Shown one piece after another: positions 1-8,553 of a stretch of 64,000 bases of DNA. A program made the position numbers and the translations under genes. This DNA comes from Serratia liquefaciens (lineage in GTDB: Bacteria; Pseudomonadota; Gammaproteobacteria; Enterobacterales; Enterobacteriaceae). Numbering within the stretch: the first letter of the stretch is position 1; each line of letters begins with the position of its first letter. The stretch covers positions 62,001 through 126,000 of the forward strand of contig JAAXZN010000003.1 in assembly GCA_012719855.1 (NCBI GenBank), given 5' to 3'. The notes beneath the pieces are model-generated. The model made no database searches, had not been told where the DNA came from, and saw only the letters and a program-made list of their open reading frames with translations.

Positions 1-441
1 AAACTCCTCTCGGCGCACCACGTCGCGAGCGCCGGCGTGCTCGAACACGTCAATCTGGCGGCCTTCTGCCAGCCAGTCGCCGACCACGGTGATGTCTTGT
101 TCTTGCTGCACTGTCGGCTGTCTGACCAGCGTAAAGCCATTCGCCCCCAACGCCTTGGCCTGTAAGCCGCTGCCCGCCAGCAGTGCGTTCAGCCCCTGAT
201 TAACGTCGTAGTTGCCTTTCAGCCCTGGAGAACGCTTGCCGGCGGTCAAACTTCCGTCAACGGACAGTGCAATGCCGGCATGGGCGGCAAAGGCATTTAA
301 CGCGCCATCCAGATCGCCTGCTGAGATCTGATAAGCGGTCGCGGTGACCGGTGTTGTCTGCGCTGCCATCAAGGGTGAAGCGAATGCCAGACCCACGGCG
401 ACCGCCAGCGGTTGAAGCGGTTTTCCCCAAAAATTGTTCAT
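1..441 (-). CDS. TonB-dependent siderophore receptor, N-terminal part (cut by window edge)
   Basis: Only the first 147 codons lie in the window. The start is the ATG at 441, preceded by GGAGAAGGT. The protein opens with a signal peptide ([20 protein letters not shown], cleaved near LMAAQ). A secretin/TonB short N-terminal (STN) signalling domain follows ([20 protein letters not shown], then [13 protein letters not shown]), and then a stretch containing DITVVGDW that probably holds the TonB box at the start of the plug. An STN domain marks a receptor that signals ligand occupancy to an anti-sigma protein, which fits the FecR-like and FecI-like genes transcribed in the same direction just upstream. 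Receptors of this class sit in the outer membrane and import ferric siderophores, citrate or heme. The ligand cannot be told from this fragment. Confidence 0.88.
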   Translation of the reverse strand, partial: MNNFWGKPLQPLAVAVGLAFASPLMAAQTTPVTATAYQISAGDLDGALNAFAAHAGIALSVDGSLTAGKRSPGLKGNYDVNQGLNALLAGSGLQAKALGANGFTLVRQPTVQQEQDITVVGDWLAEGRQIDVFEHAGARDVVRREEF

Positions 442-521
442 ACCTTCTCCTGATTATTCTATTTTTTGCTGCAGTGTTTTAACTGGAGTCGAATGAAAAC
501 GGAAAAGGGACAATCAAGAAT

Positions 522-540
522 GCGATTTTTTATCATTTTC
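522..540 (-). promoter_or_regulatory. Possible Fur-like box upstream of the receptor gene
   Basis: Read on the minus strand, GAAAATGATAAAAAATCGC matches the 19-base Fur consensus well in its left half and poorly in its right half. It sits about 80 bases upstream of the receptor start, in the 110-base gap after the FecR-like gene. The receptor may also need a FecI-type promoter here, which I could not place. Confidence 0.3.
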
Positions 541-551
541 ATTTAAATAAA

Positions 552-1508
552 TCAGGCGGGGACCACTTTTAACCAATAACGGGTAAAACTTTGCAGCCGG
601 ATCGGCAGAGTTTGGCTGAGCAACAGGAGTGCGCGATCGGGCTCCCGCAGTGGGAAACTGCCGCTAACGCGCAACCCGGCGATGGCCGGATCGCATTCCA
701 AACGGCCGTGACGGTAACGCGCCAGTTCGGCAAGCACCTGATCCAGCCGCCATTGGCTGACGCTCAGCACGCCGCCGGTCCAGCTGCCGCCGTTGCCGGC
801 TGCCTGTCGTTGGCCGAATGCCACGTCGCTGAAGCTGATTTGTTCTCCGGCGTTAATCCGCCGTTTTTCCTGAGGGAACTGAGCCAGTTGGGCTTCCACG
901 GCATGTTCAAGCACCGTCAGTTGCGTTTGACCGTCGTTTTCTCGCACCAGAAAATGGGTGCCGAGCGCGCGCATGGCACCTTGTCGGCTTTCGACCCAAA
1001 ACGGCCGGTCGTCGCGACCGGTAATCAAACTGATTTCTCCGCTGTGCAGCAGGATCAGCCGTTTTTCGGCGCTGTAGCGAACATCGACTGCGCTGGCGGT
1101 ATTGAGGACCAACTGGCTGCCGTCGCTGAGGACGATGGGTTTTATTTCACCGGTGGCGGTGCGGTAGTCGGCGCGCAACTCGCGGCCCAACGGGGACTGA
1201 TAGCCCAACCAACTGCCGCCGACGCCCAGCAACAGCAACAGACTTTTCAGCAGGGTGCGGCGATCCAGCGTCGACTGACGGCCGGCCTGATCGAGCGTGC
1301 GGTAGCTGAATTTGCCCGGTACGCCCTGCAGCTGGCTTTGCAGCGCTTCAACGCGTTGCCAGGCCCAGCGGTGATCATCGTTTTGTTGATGCCAGGCCTG
1401 CCACTGTTGTTGCTGACGCTCGGTGACGTTTTCATCGCACAGCAGGGCAAACCATTGGGCGGCCATTTTCAGCGCCTGGCGCTGTTCGGGGGTAAGGGTG
1501 TGACTCAT
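552..1508 (-). CDS. FecR-family anti-sigma/sigma regulator
   Basis: A 318-residue protein typical of FecR regulators. It has a cytoplasmic N-terminal domain (DUF4880-like, residues 10-60, with WQAWHQQNDDHRWAW), a single membrane span near 86-104 (LLKSLLLLLGVGGSWLGY) and a periplasmic FecR domain (LSDGSQLVLNTASAVDVRYS, then GEISLITGRDDRPFWVES). Family knowledge: the periplasmic part contacts the STN domain of the occupied receptor, and the cytoplasmic part then controls the cognate ECF sigma factor. The start ATG at 1508 overlaps the end of the sigma factor gene, so the two are translationally linked. The receptor gene follows 110 bases downstream. Confidence 0.92.
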   Translation of the reverse strand: MSHTLTPEQRQALKMAAQWFALLCDENVTERQQQQWQAWHQQNDDHRWAWQRVEALQSQLQGVPGKFSYRTLDQAGRQSTLDRRTLLKSLLLLLGVGGSWLGYQSPLGRELRADYRTATGEIKPIVLSDGSQLVLNTASAVDVRYSAEKRLILLHSGEISLITGRDDRPFWVESRQGAMRALGTHFLVRENDGQTQLTVLEHAVEAQLAQFPQEKRRINAGEQISFSDVAFGQRQAAGNGGSWTGGVLSVSQWRLDQVLAELARYRHGRLECDPAIAGLRVSGSFPLREPDRALLLLSQTLPIRLQSFTRYWLKVVPA

Positions 1509-2029
1509 TACGGGTATTCGGTTTCCAGACTGAACAACAGGCAGTGCTCGGCGGCTTTGGCCATGTATTTTTTTACCGAACTGACCGAGACGCCGAGGCG
1601 CAGTGCGATCTCGGCATAACCCAGCCCTTCGAGCTGCGACAGCAAAAAGGCCTGTTTGATCTTCGGCCCCAGCCCGTCGAGCATGCTGTCGATGTGTTGC
1701 AGACTTTCAAGCAGGCTGTGACGCTGTTCGGGTGAGGGTGCCAGTGCCTCCGGCATCAGCGCCAGCATATCCAGATAAGCGCGTTCCAGCGTTTTACGGC
1801 GGAAGAAATCGACCATCACCCGTTTGGCGAGGGTGACCAGAAAATCTTTGGGTTCGCGGATAGTGGCGGCGGAGTCGTTCTTCATGACACGCATGAACGT
1901 GTCCTGCGCCAGATCGTCGGCGTCAAAAGCGCAACCGAGTCGACGTTGCAGCCAGCCCCGCAGCCAACCGTGGTGGGTTGCGTAGAGGCGTGTAAGCGCA
2001 TCTGAGGAAGTAGGGGCTGTGGCTGACAT
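1508..2029 (-). CDS. FecI-family ECF sigma factor
   Basis: A 173-residue ECF sigma factor. Region 2 is seen in RLYATHHGWLRGWLQRRLGC, DADDLAQDTFMRVM and PKDFLVTLAKRVMVDFFRR. Region 4 is the helix-turn-helix stretch LEGLGYAEIALRLGVSVSSVKKYMAKA near the C-terminus. I chose the ATG at 2029; an upstream in-frame TTG at 2050 has no better ribosome site. Members of this family direct RNA polymerase to the promoter of the adjacent receptor gene when the ligand binds outside the cell. A Fur-like box lies just upstream, so expression is probably iron-repressed. Confidence 0.92.
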   Translation of the reverse strand: MSATAPTSSDALTRLYATHHGWLRGWLQRRLGCAFDADDLAQDTFMRVMKNDSAATIREPKDFLVTLAKRVMVDFFRRKTLERAYLDMLALMPEALAPSPEQRHSLLESLQHIDSMLDGLGPKIKQAFLLSQLEGLGYAEIALRLGVSVSSVKKYMAKAAEHCLLFSLETEYP

Positions 2030-2065
2030 GGGTTCCGCGCTGCCGGTCAAAAAAGATGCGCGGAT

Positions 2066-2085
2066 GATAATTGAGAATGGTTATC
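2066..2085 (-). promoter_or_regulatory. Fur-like box upstream of the FecI-family gene
   Basis: The plus-strand sequence GATAATTGAGAATGGTTATC contains a good match (11 of 14 defined positions) to the 7-1-7 Fur motif TGATAATnATTATCA. It lies 37 bases before the sigma factor start, where bound Fur would block transcription. Confidence 0.55.
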
Positions 2086-2122
2086 GTTTCAAGTTTGACG
2101 CCGTCCCTGGCCAGACGATCTT

Positions 2123-3202
2123 TCAACTTTCACTCAAGCGCCGTCCCGTCGCGGCGTCGAACAGGTGGATCGCCTCGCGGTTGGGAGCCAACCACAGCGG
2201 CTGGCCGCTCTGTGCGTTGACCCGTCCGCTGAACTGCACGTGCAGCCGATAACCGCCCCAGGTGAGATGCAGCAGGCTGACGTCGCCGGTGATCTCCATC
2301 AGCCGCAGTTGGGCGGCAGGTTGCTCGCTGTGATCGACCAGATGAAAATCGTGCGGACGAAGCCCGAGGATCACTTTGCTGCCTGTCGCCACATGTCGCC
2401 ATTTTGTGGGCAATGACAACCAGAGTTCGCCGCAGGCGACGCCAGGCCGATCGTCGCGTAGCGTGACAACGCCCTCCAACAGGTTCATCGGCGGGGAACC
2501 GATAAAACGCGCGACAAAGGTATCGGCGGGGGCGTCGTAGATCTCCAGCGGTTTGCCTTGCTGCACGATATTGCCGTCTTTCATCACCACGATTTGATCG
2601 GCCAGCGTCATGGCTTCAACCTGATCGTGGGTAACATACACCGTGGTGGTTTTGAACTGCTGATGCAGGGCTTTGATCTCGGCACGCAGCTCCATGCGCA
2701 GTTGGGCGTCGAGATTGGACAGCGGTTCGTCGAATAAAAACACCTTGGGGTTACGCACCATGGCACGGCCCATCGCCACCCGCTGGCGCTGGCCGCCGGA
2801 AAGTTCTTTGGGGTAGCGCTGCAGCAGCGGGTCGATCCCCAGAATGCGCGCCGCTTGTTGTACCTTGGTTTGCTGCTCGCTTTTGCTTACCTTCATTACC
2901 TGCATGTGAAAAGCCATGTTTTCCTCCACCGTCAGGTGCGGATAGAGCGCATAGCTCTGGAACACCATGGCGATGTCGCGGTCGGCAGGATCCAAATCGT
3001 TGATCTTCTTTTTATCCAGCAGGATTGTGCCTTCCGTCAGGCTGTCCAGCCCGGCCAACAGGCGCAGCAGCGTGGACTTGCCGCAGCCTGACGGGCCGAC
3101 CAGTACGGTAAAGCTGCCGTCGGGGATCTTCAGATCCAGGGGGTTCAACACCCGCTGTTTGCCGTAGTATTTAGCCACTTTTACAAGTTCTACACTTGCC
3201 AT
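2123..3202 (-). CDS. Sugar ABC transporter ATPase, MalK/UgpC type
   Basis: A 359-residue ATP-binding subunit of the carbohydrate (CUT1) class. It has Walker A GPSGCGKST, the signature LSGGQRQR, Walker B VFLFDEPLSNLD and the H-loop YVTHDQ. A C-terminal TOBE/OB-fold regulatory extension starts near residue 240 (GSPPMNLLEGV) and ends at about 355. Family members power uptake of sugars or polyols together with two permeases and a periplasmic binding protein, all present upstream in the same operon. Its ATG overlaps the stop of the kinase gene. It is the last gene of the operon. Confidence 0.95.
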   Translation of the reverse strand: MASVELVKVAKYYGKQRVLNPLDLKIPDGSFTVLVGPSGCGKSTLLRLLAGLDSLTEGTILLDKKKINDLDPADRDIAMVFQSYALYPHLTVEENMAFHMQVMKVSKSEQQTKVQQAARILGIDPLLQRYPKELSGGQRQRVAMGRAMVRNPKVFLFDEPLSNLDAQLRMELRAEIKALHQQFKTTTVYVTHDQVEAMTLADQIVVMKDGNIVQQGKPLEIYDAPADTFVARFIGSPPMNLLEGVVTLRDDRPGVACGELWLSLPTKWRHVATGSKVILGLRPHDFHLVDHSEQPAAQLRLMEITGDVSLLHLTWGGYRLHVQFSGRVNAQSGQPLWLAPNREAIHLFDAATGRRLSES

Positions 3203-4155
3203 CAGACCATTTCTCCGGCGCAGGTTTTCAGGGTATTCCAGTCCAGATACTGGCGCGGCGAGCTGCTGATGGCGTGGCTGGCGGCACGAATGCCCCAGCG
3301 CAGCGCCACTGCCGACGAGTGGCCATGCAGGCAGGCGGTCAGAAAACCGGCGTTAAAGCTGTCCCCGGCGCCAATGGTGTCGACCACCTTGATCGGATGT
3401 GCCGCCGCCTGCAATAATCGTTCGCCGCACCACATGCGCGCACCGTCCGGGCCACATTTCACCACGCAGGCGGCGTCGGCAGGCTGTTGGCGATTCAGGG
3501 TGCGAGCTGCGGTGTATAGATCTTCGCTGCCCGCCATGCCGCAGGTTTCTACTTCATTGAGCAGCAAAATATCGCAGAACGGCAGCCAGTCGGCGATTTG
3601 CGTGCGTAACGAATCGCTCCAGCCCTGTGGGGGCCAGCCGGTATCAACCGCAATGCGATAGCCGCGCTGGCGCAGGGTCTTCAGCAACGCCGGGTAATCC
3701 GTCAACAAGGTGGTGCACAGGAAAGTGCCGCACATCAAAACGGTGTCACCGCTGCCGGCCAACACCGGGATCTGGTGCAGCACATCGTCCTGGCTGAGGC
3801 GGGTAATATGCCCCTGATTGCTAAAAAACGTGCGTTCATTGTCGGGGTGGGTGACACCGAAAGTCAGCGAAGTTTCGCAGCTGTAGGTCGGCCAATACGG
3901 CGAACTGTCCGGAAACAGCTGCGCCAGCCAGGGGCTGAAATAGTCATTGCCCAGGTTGGCCACCAGCCGGTAAGGCGTTTCCAGCGCCGCCAGCGCCAGT
4001 GCGCAGTTGCCTGCTGAGCCGCCGGGGCGCAGCTCGCTGTGATCGAGCATCGCTTCGGTCCCTTGCTGTGGCCATTGCTGCAAGGTGCTCATGATCACGT
4101 CGACGTTGATATTGCCCACCACGTAAAGCGTGGGTTTGGTGTTGGTCTTCATCAT
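3202..4155 (-). CDS. PfkB-family carbohydrate kinase
   Basis: A 317-residue ribokinase/PfkB-type sugar kinase. The N-terminal GNINVDVI and GGSAGNCALALAAL motifs bind the sugar. The C-terminal signature DTIGAGDSFNAGF contains the catalytic Asp and the anion hole. Family knowledge: it transfers phosphate from ATP to a sugar or nucleoside. Its place between the permease and ATPase genes of an ABC operon suggests that it phosphorylates the imported sugar in the cytoplasm. Two adjacent ATG codons begin the gene after GGGAAAAGAGAC. The substrate cannot be read from the sequence; ketohexose, 2-keto-3-deoxygluconate-like acids and nucleosides are all possible. Confidence 0.85.
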   Translation of the reverse strand: MMKTNTKPTLYVVGNINVDVIMSTLQQWPQQGTEAMLDHSELRPGGSAGNCALALAALETPYRLVANLGNDYFSPWLAQLFPDSSPYWPTYSCETSLTFGVTHPDNERTFFSNQGHITRLSQDDVLHQIPVLAGSGDTVLMCGTFLCTTLLTDYPALLKTLRQRGYRIAVDTGWPPQGWSDSLRTQIADWLPFCDILLLNEVETCGMAGSEDLYTAARTLNRQQPADAACVVKCGPDGARMWCGERLLQAAAHPIKVVDTIGAGDSFNAGFLTACLHGHSSAVALRWGIRAASHAISSSPRQYLDWNTLKTCAGEMV

Positions 4156-4175
4156 GTCTCTTTTCCCTGAATAAA

Positions 4176-5015
4176 TTAGCCCTTGCTACCGCCACTGGTT
4201 AAGCCACTAACCAGGGTTTTTTGCAGCCACAGGGCAATGAACAGTGGTGGAATGGCGGCCAGAATGCCGACGGCGGCAATCAGCCCGTCATCGGTGGCCC
4301 GCCCGGCGGTGAAACCGGCAATGGTCACCGGCAACGTCTGCGCCTGAATATTGCTGGTAAACAGCAGCGCGTAGAAAAATTCGTCCCAGGCCAGCAACCA
4401 GCCGAACAGCGCCGAGGCCCCCAGTGCCGGTTTGGCCAGCGGCAGGGTAATGCGCACCAGCACTTGCCACTGGCGCAGCCCGTCCAGCCGGGCCGCCTGC
4501 TCGATGTCGATCGGCAGGGCATCAAAGTGGTTTTTCAGCATCCAGGTGAGAAACGGCAGGATCAGCGAGCAGTAGACCAGCACCAGACCGATATGGGTGT
4601 TCAACAGCGCCAACTGCTGCAGGATAAAGTACAGCGGCAGCACGAAAGCCACCGGCGGCACCATGTAGATCGCCAGGCTGGCGAACAGCCAACCGTCGCG
4701 GCCGGGATAGCGGGAAAAGCTGAACGCCGCGGGAATGGCCAGCAGTAACGAAATCAGCGTCGCGCCACAGGCTACCAGCAGGCTGTTGAACAACGCGTGC
4801 AGAAACAACGCGCCGGGTTGGCCGGGTTGCAACGACAGCAGGCTGGCGTAACGCGAAAAATCCCAGTGACGCGGCAGCCATTCCAGCGGCACGCGGGTCA
4901 GATCGGCCGAAGAGCTGACGCTCATCAGAAACAGCCATAGCATGGGTGCGAGAATCGACACCGCCAGCAGCAGCGCGGCGCCGTAGCGCAAGAGCAGGCG
5001 GATCTTAGGCTTCAT
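4176..5015 (-). CDS. Sugar ABC transporter permease, MalG type
   Basis: A 279-residue inner-membrane permease with six predicted spans, starting LLLRYGAALLLAVSILAPMLW. The cytoplasmic EAA loop, which docks the ATPase, is recognised as EQAARLDGLRQWQVLVRITLPLAKPALG. This arrangement and length are those of CUT1 MalG-like subunits. It overlaps the upstream permease gene by 11 bases, so the two are co-translated, and the kinase gene follows 20 bases downstream. Confidence 0.94.
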   Translation of the reverse strand: MKPKIRLLLRYGAALLLAVSILAPMLWLFLMSVSSSADLTRVPLEWLPRHWDFSRYASLLSLQPGQPGALFLHALFNSLLVACGATLISLLLAIPAAFSFSRYPGRDGWLFASLAIYMVPPVAFVLPLYFILQQLALLNTHIGLVLVYCSLILPFLTWMLKNHFDALPIDIEQAARLDGLRQWQVLVRITLPLAKPALGASALFGWLLAWDEFFYALLFTSNIQAQTLPVTIAGFTAGRATDDGLIAAVGILAAIPPLFIALWLQKTLVSGLTSGGSKG

Positions 5016-5919
5016 CGGCGAGGCTCCTTCTGCGCTGGCGGAACAGCATCAGCATGTACAGCGCAATCAGCACGCCGCACAGCAAGGTCATCAGCACGGC
5101 GTAGGCGGCACCGCTACCGGCGCGCAGATAGCTGAACGATTCCTGGTAGACAAAGAAACTCAGGGTTTTGGTGCTGTCCATCGGCCCGCCGCGCGTCATA
5201 ACGTAAATGATGTCGAACACTTTGAACGCGTCAATGGTACGCAGCACCAACGCCACGGCCAGCGGCGCCAGAATGGCGGGCAGGGTGATGGCGCGGAACC
5301 GTCGCCAGGCAGAAGCACCGTCCAGCCGCGCCGCCTCGTACAAATCGTCCGGGATGGTTTGCAACGCCGCCAGCGTCAGCAGGGTGATCAGCGGATAGTT
5401 CTTCCAAATGTCCGCCAGCATTACCGCGTTGAGTGCCGAAGCCGGGTCTCCCAGCCAACTGCGATAGTGGTCGATCACGCCGAGTTGAGTCAGCAGCGCG
5501 TTGATGCTGCCGTAATCCGGGTTGAAATTCAGTCGCCACATCGTGGCGTTGACGATGGTCGGCAACGCCCACGGCAAAATCACCAACACCCGCAGCAGAT
5601 TACGACCGTGGAATTTTTGATTCAGCAACAGCGCCACCAGCACGCCAATCACCCCTTCAAACGCCACCGAAACCAGGGTGAAATACAGCGTACGCCCCAG
5701 CGCGGCCTGAAAGTCCGGGTCGGACAGGGCATAAAGAAAGTTATCCGCACCGACCCAGGCCGGGGCAACGCCGTCGCCGACCAGCGCCGCATCGGTAAAA
5801 CTCAGCCACAGGGTGCGACCCAGCGGCCAGGCGGTGAGCAGCAGCATCATCAGCAGCATGGGTGCCAGCAGCACCCATGCCTGACGACGCTCACGTTGGG
5901 GCAAAGTGAGCATCGTCAT
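5005..5919 (-). CDS. Sugar ABC transporter permease, MalF type
   Basis: A 304-residue inner-membrane permease, starting with a span at residues 14-35 (AWVLLAPMLLMMLLLTAWPLG). Its EAA loop is EAARLDGASAWRRFRAITLPAI. It forms the heterodimeric channel with the neighbouring MalG-type subunit. It begins 3 bases after the binding protein stop. Either the ATG at 5919 or the one at 5913 could start it. Confidence 0.94.
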   Translation of the reverse strand: MTMLTLPQRERRQAWVLLAPMLLMMLLLTAWPLGRTLWLSFTDAALVGDGVAPAWVGADNFLYALSDPDFQAALGRTLYFTLVSVAFEGVIGVLVALLLNQKFHGRNLLRVLVILPWALPTIVNATMWRLNFNPDYGSINALLTQLGVIDHYRSWLGDPASALNAVMLADIWKNYPLITLLTLAALQTIPDDLYEAARLDGASAWRRFRAITLPAILAPLAVALVLRTIDAFKVFDIIYVMTRGGPMDSTKTLSFFVYQESFSYLRAGSGAAYAVLMTLLCGVLIALYMLMLFRQRRRSLADEA

Positions 5920-5922
5920 CGC

Positions 5923-7173
5923 TTAACGCAACCGTGCAGCGCTTTGGGTCGCGGCATCCAGCCCGGCCTGCGGCGTGACTTTGCCCTGCAGGATTTGCTG
6001 CAGGTCCTGCTGCAATCCGTTGGACAGCCGTGAGTAATCCGCGGTTTCGGGGCGAGAAAGCATCACGTTCAACGACTGTTTGGCGGCAGCGATCAGCGGT
6101 TCCTGACCTTTCTGCACTGCGGGATCCTCATAGGAGGATTTCCAGATCGGCAGGCTAAGCTTGGCGTACTTGTCCTGCACCGGCTGCGAGGTCATGTAAC
6201 TGATGTACTGCCAGGCCTGATCGGGGTGGGCGCTGGCCTTGGCAATGCCGAGGCCCATGGAGCCATTCACCGCAGAAACCTGACCGGCCTCGGAGCCCGG
6301 CGCTGGCACGATACCGACGTCGCCGGCCACCTTGCTTTGCTTGGGATCGTTGGCCATGTTGTACATATAGGTCCAGTTCAGTGCGAAGGCTGCATCCCCG
6401 TTGGAGAAAGCTTTGCGCACGTCCTCCTCCAGATATTCGCGGGAATTCGGGTTGGTCAGCCCCTTATCCAGTGACGCTTTCATGTAGCTGGCGGCCTGCA
6501 GCGAACCCGGGCTGGAGAAGGTAATTTTACCCTGCTGGATGAACTGGCCTTTAAAGGCCGACACCAGCGTGGTGTAGTCGCAAACCAGCGCTTCGGCCTG
6601 TGACCAGCTCCACACCAGCGGGTATTTGACCACGTTTTTCTGCTTCAGAATTTCCGCCTGCTGAGCCAGTTCCTGCCAGGTTTTCGGCGGGGCGGCAATC
6701 CCGGCCTTGGCCAGCATGGCCTTGTTGTAATACAGGTATTTGGTGTCGAGGATCCACGGCATGCCCCAGCGCTTGTCCTTATAGGTGACGGTGGTCATGG
6801 CACCGGCAAAGATTTTAGCGCTGTCGTCGGCGCTGATGCGCGAGGTGACGTCTTGTAGCAGGCCGAACTTGGTGAACTCCGCCGGCCAGATGGCGTCGAA
6901 CAGCACCACGTCGTAACCCTTGCTGCCGGCACCGCGCGCCGCGACGATTTTATCGTGCAGCGCCTCGTAAGGGACAAATTCCAGATTAACGGTGATATCC
7001 GGGTGCTGTTTGCTGAAGTCCGCGGTCATGGCGCGGATATCGTTTTCACTGTAGGCAGCCTGGGTCATAAACAACGCGCTAATTTGCGTAGGGGCGGCAT
7101 AGGCGGATGAGAGACTGAGTGCCAGGGCAGACAAAGTACAGGCTGCCGTAGCGGCAAGGGTATGGCTTTTCAT
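5923..7173 (-). CDS. Sugar ABC transporter periplasmic binding protein
   Basis: A 416-residue extracytoplasmic solute-binding protein (family 1). It begins with a Sec signal peptide ending LSLSSAYAA near residue 27. The mature part has typical features: SENDIRAMTADFSKQHPDITVNLEFVPYE, DVVLFDAIWPAEF and GMPWILDTKYLYYNKAML. It captures the sugar in the periplasm and delivers it to the two permeases. It is the first gene of the operon, divergent from the ROK regulator with a 100-base shared control region. The ligand is not evident; the binding protein is closest in style to oligosaccharide or polyol binders. Confidence 0.93.
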   Translation of the reverse strand: MKSHTLAATAACTLSALALSLSSAYAAPTQISALFMTQAAYSENDIRAMTADFSKQHPDITVNLEFVPYEALHDKIVAARGAGSKGYDVVLFDAIWPAEFTKFGLLQDVTSRISADDSAKIFAGAMTTVTYKDKRWGMPWILDTKYLYYNKAMLAKAGIAAPPKTWQELAQQAEILKQKNVVKYPLVWSWSQAEALVCDYTTLVSAFKGQFIQQGKITFSSPGSLQAASYMKASLDKGLTNPNSREYLEEDVRKAFSNGDAAFALNWTYMYNMANDPKQSKVAGDVGIVPAPGSEAGQVSAVNGSMGLGIAKASAHPDQAWQYISYMTSQPVQDKYAKLSLPIWKSSYEDPAVQKGQEPLIAAAKQSLNVMLSRPETADYSRLSNGLQQDLQQILQGKVTPQAGLDAATQSAARLR

Positions 7174-7204
7174 TGTGCGTTCTCCGGTGTTAAAAAGATT
7201 TTTA

Positions 7205-7217
7205 AATCAATTTGATT
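7205..7217. promoter_or_regulatory. Candidate operator between the sugar operon and the ROK regulator
   Basis: AATCAATTTGATT is a perfect 6-1-6 inverted repeat in the 100-base divergent control region, about 32 bases upstream of the binding-protein gene. It is a plausible ROK repressor site, though AT-rich sequence produces such palindromes by chance. Confidence 0.3.
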
Positions 7218-7273
7218 GCTTTATTGGAGGGCACCATACTGCAAAGACGATTTCCCTTTCTGCATAGGCAGTT

Positions 7274-8449
7274 ATGACGACGTCCGGCACTAACCTTGAA
7301 CATGCTCGCGCACACAACCGGCGCGTAGTGATAGAGGCTATCCGTCTGCACGGAGAACTGACCCGTGCCGAAATTGCCCGGCTGACCTCACTGACGCCGC
7401 AAACCGTTTCAAACATCGCAACCGAGCTGGAACAAGCCGGCATTCTCTCCTCGCACCTGCCGCGTCGTGCCGGCGGGCGAGGTCAGCCGGCCACGCCGTT
7501 GACCCTTAACCCAGACAGTGCGTATTCCATCGGCATTCATCTGGATCACCAGTCCCTGCTGATGATCGTGGTTGATCTGTCAGGCAGCGTACGTTTCCAC
7601 CGGCTGATTATGGTGCAAAAGCCGCAACCTGCTGCGACCTTGAAACTGATTTGTGATGTACTGCAAGAAATGCGCCAGCAGCCGGATCTGGCCTGGGGGA
7701 AAATGCTGGGGATCGGCGTGGTGATGCCGGGGCCGTTTGGCGTGGAAGGGATTTCGTCGGTGGGGCCGACCACGCTCAACGGTTGGGAAAATATCGATGT
7801 GGTGGCTGAACTTAACGCGCAAAGCAGCCTGCCGGTGACGCTGGAGAACGATGCCACCGTCGCCGCCATCGGCGAGCGTCTGCACGGCGTAGCCAGACAG
7901 CTGAATTCGTTTATTTATTTGTATCTCGGTACCGGGCTTGGCGCGGGGATTTTCACCGATGGCCGAATTTATACCGGCCATGCGCACAATGCTGGTGAAG
8001 TCGGCCACATGATTGTGCAACCGGGCGGGCGCGCCTGCTACTGCGGTAACCAGGGCTGCCTGGAGCGTTATGTCTCGCTGCAGGCGGCCTACGAAAGCTG
8101 CGGGCTGGATCCGATGAGTGCCAGGCCGCAAGACTTGCTGGCGTTGCCGCAGGCGCAGATTGACGCCTGGCTGGATTCGGCGGTGCCTGCGTTACGGCAG
8201 GCGATCAACATCGTTGAATGCATGTTCGATGCTGAAGCCGTGATTATCGGCGGCCTGATGCCGGAAAGCCTCGTGGCGCAACTGATCAAACGGTTGGCGC
8301 CGCTGCATCGCTCGGTGCGCAGCAAATACCTCGATGCCCTGCGGGTGCGGCTGGGCACCACCGGTGCGGATACCGCCGCATTGGGGGCGGCGGCACTGCC
8401 GTTGTTTGATGAATTCAACCCCCGTTATGAAGTGTTATTGAAGTCATAA
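7274..8449 (+). CDS. ROK-family transcriptional repressor (NagC/XylR type)
   Basis: A 391-residue protein. The N-terminal winged helix-turn-helix is at residues 15-65 (HNRRVVIEAIRLHGELTRAE, TPQTVSNIATELEQAGIL). A ROK sugar-binding domain follows, with the ATP/sugar-like motif LGTGLGAGIF, the HMIVQPGG stretch and the zinc motif CYCGNQGCLE. Such proteins repress transport operons until a sugar or sugar phosphate binds. It is divergent from the ABC-kinase operon, so it most likely controls that operon. No strong ribosome site precedes the ATG. Confidence 0.9.
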   Translation: MTTSGTNLEHARAHNRRVVIEAIRLHGELTRAEIARLTSLTPQTVSNIATELEQAGILSSHLPRRAGGRGQPATPLTLNPDSAYSIGIHLDHQSLLMIVVDLSGSVRFHRLIMVQKPQPAATLKLICDVLQEMRQQPDLAWGKMLGIGVVMPGPFGVEGISSVGPTTLNGWENIDVVAELNAQSSLPVTLENDATVAAIGERLHGVARQLNSFIYLYLGTGLGAGIFTDGRIYTGHAHNAGEVGHMIVQPGGRACYCGNQGCLERYVSLQAAYESCGLDPMSARPQDLLALPQAQIDAWLDSAVPALRQAINIVECMFDAEAVIIGGLMPESLVAQLIKRLAPLHRSVRSKYLDALRVRLGTTGADTAALGAAALPLFDEFNPRYEVLLKS

Positions 8450-8506
8450 AATCCCTGCTTCGATTTATATTCTTGCCCAATAATGGTGCAGACTAATCAT
8501 TAACCC

Positions 8507-8553
8507 AATATAAGCAAACGGTTGCTATTTCAGGGCAACCGGTTGCTTATATT
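8507..8553. promoter_or_regulatory. Twin LacI/PurR-like operators forming a 19-bp inverted repeat upstream of guaD
   Basis: The arms AATATAAGCAAACGGTTGC (8507-8525) and GCAACCGGTTGCTTATATT (8535-8553) are complementary except for one base. Each arm is itself a near or perfect palindrome. The core at 8512-8527 matches the PurR pattern AnGCAAnCGnTTnCnT at all but one defined position, and so does the core at 8533-8548. The two centres are 21 bases apart, two helical turns. This spacing suggests cooperative binding of two LacI-family dimers about 210 bases upstream of the guanine deaminase gene. The rest of the 310-base gap (8450-8759) shows no gene. Confidence 0.5.

Noticed and set aside
591-1619. 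342-residue open frame on the plus strand
   Set aside because: It is the antisense shadow of the FecR-like gene, with low-complexity Gln/Ala composition and no family likeness.
8507-8553. Long hairpin read as terminator of the ROK gene
   Set aside because: It has no T-run and each arm is itself a palindrome, which fits paired operators better.
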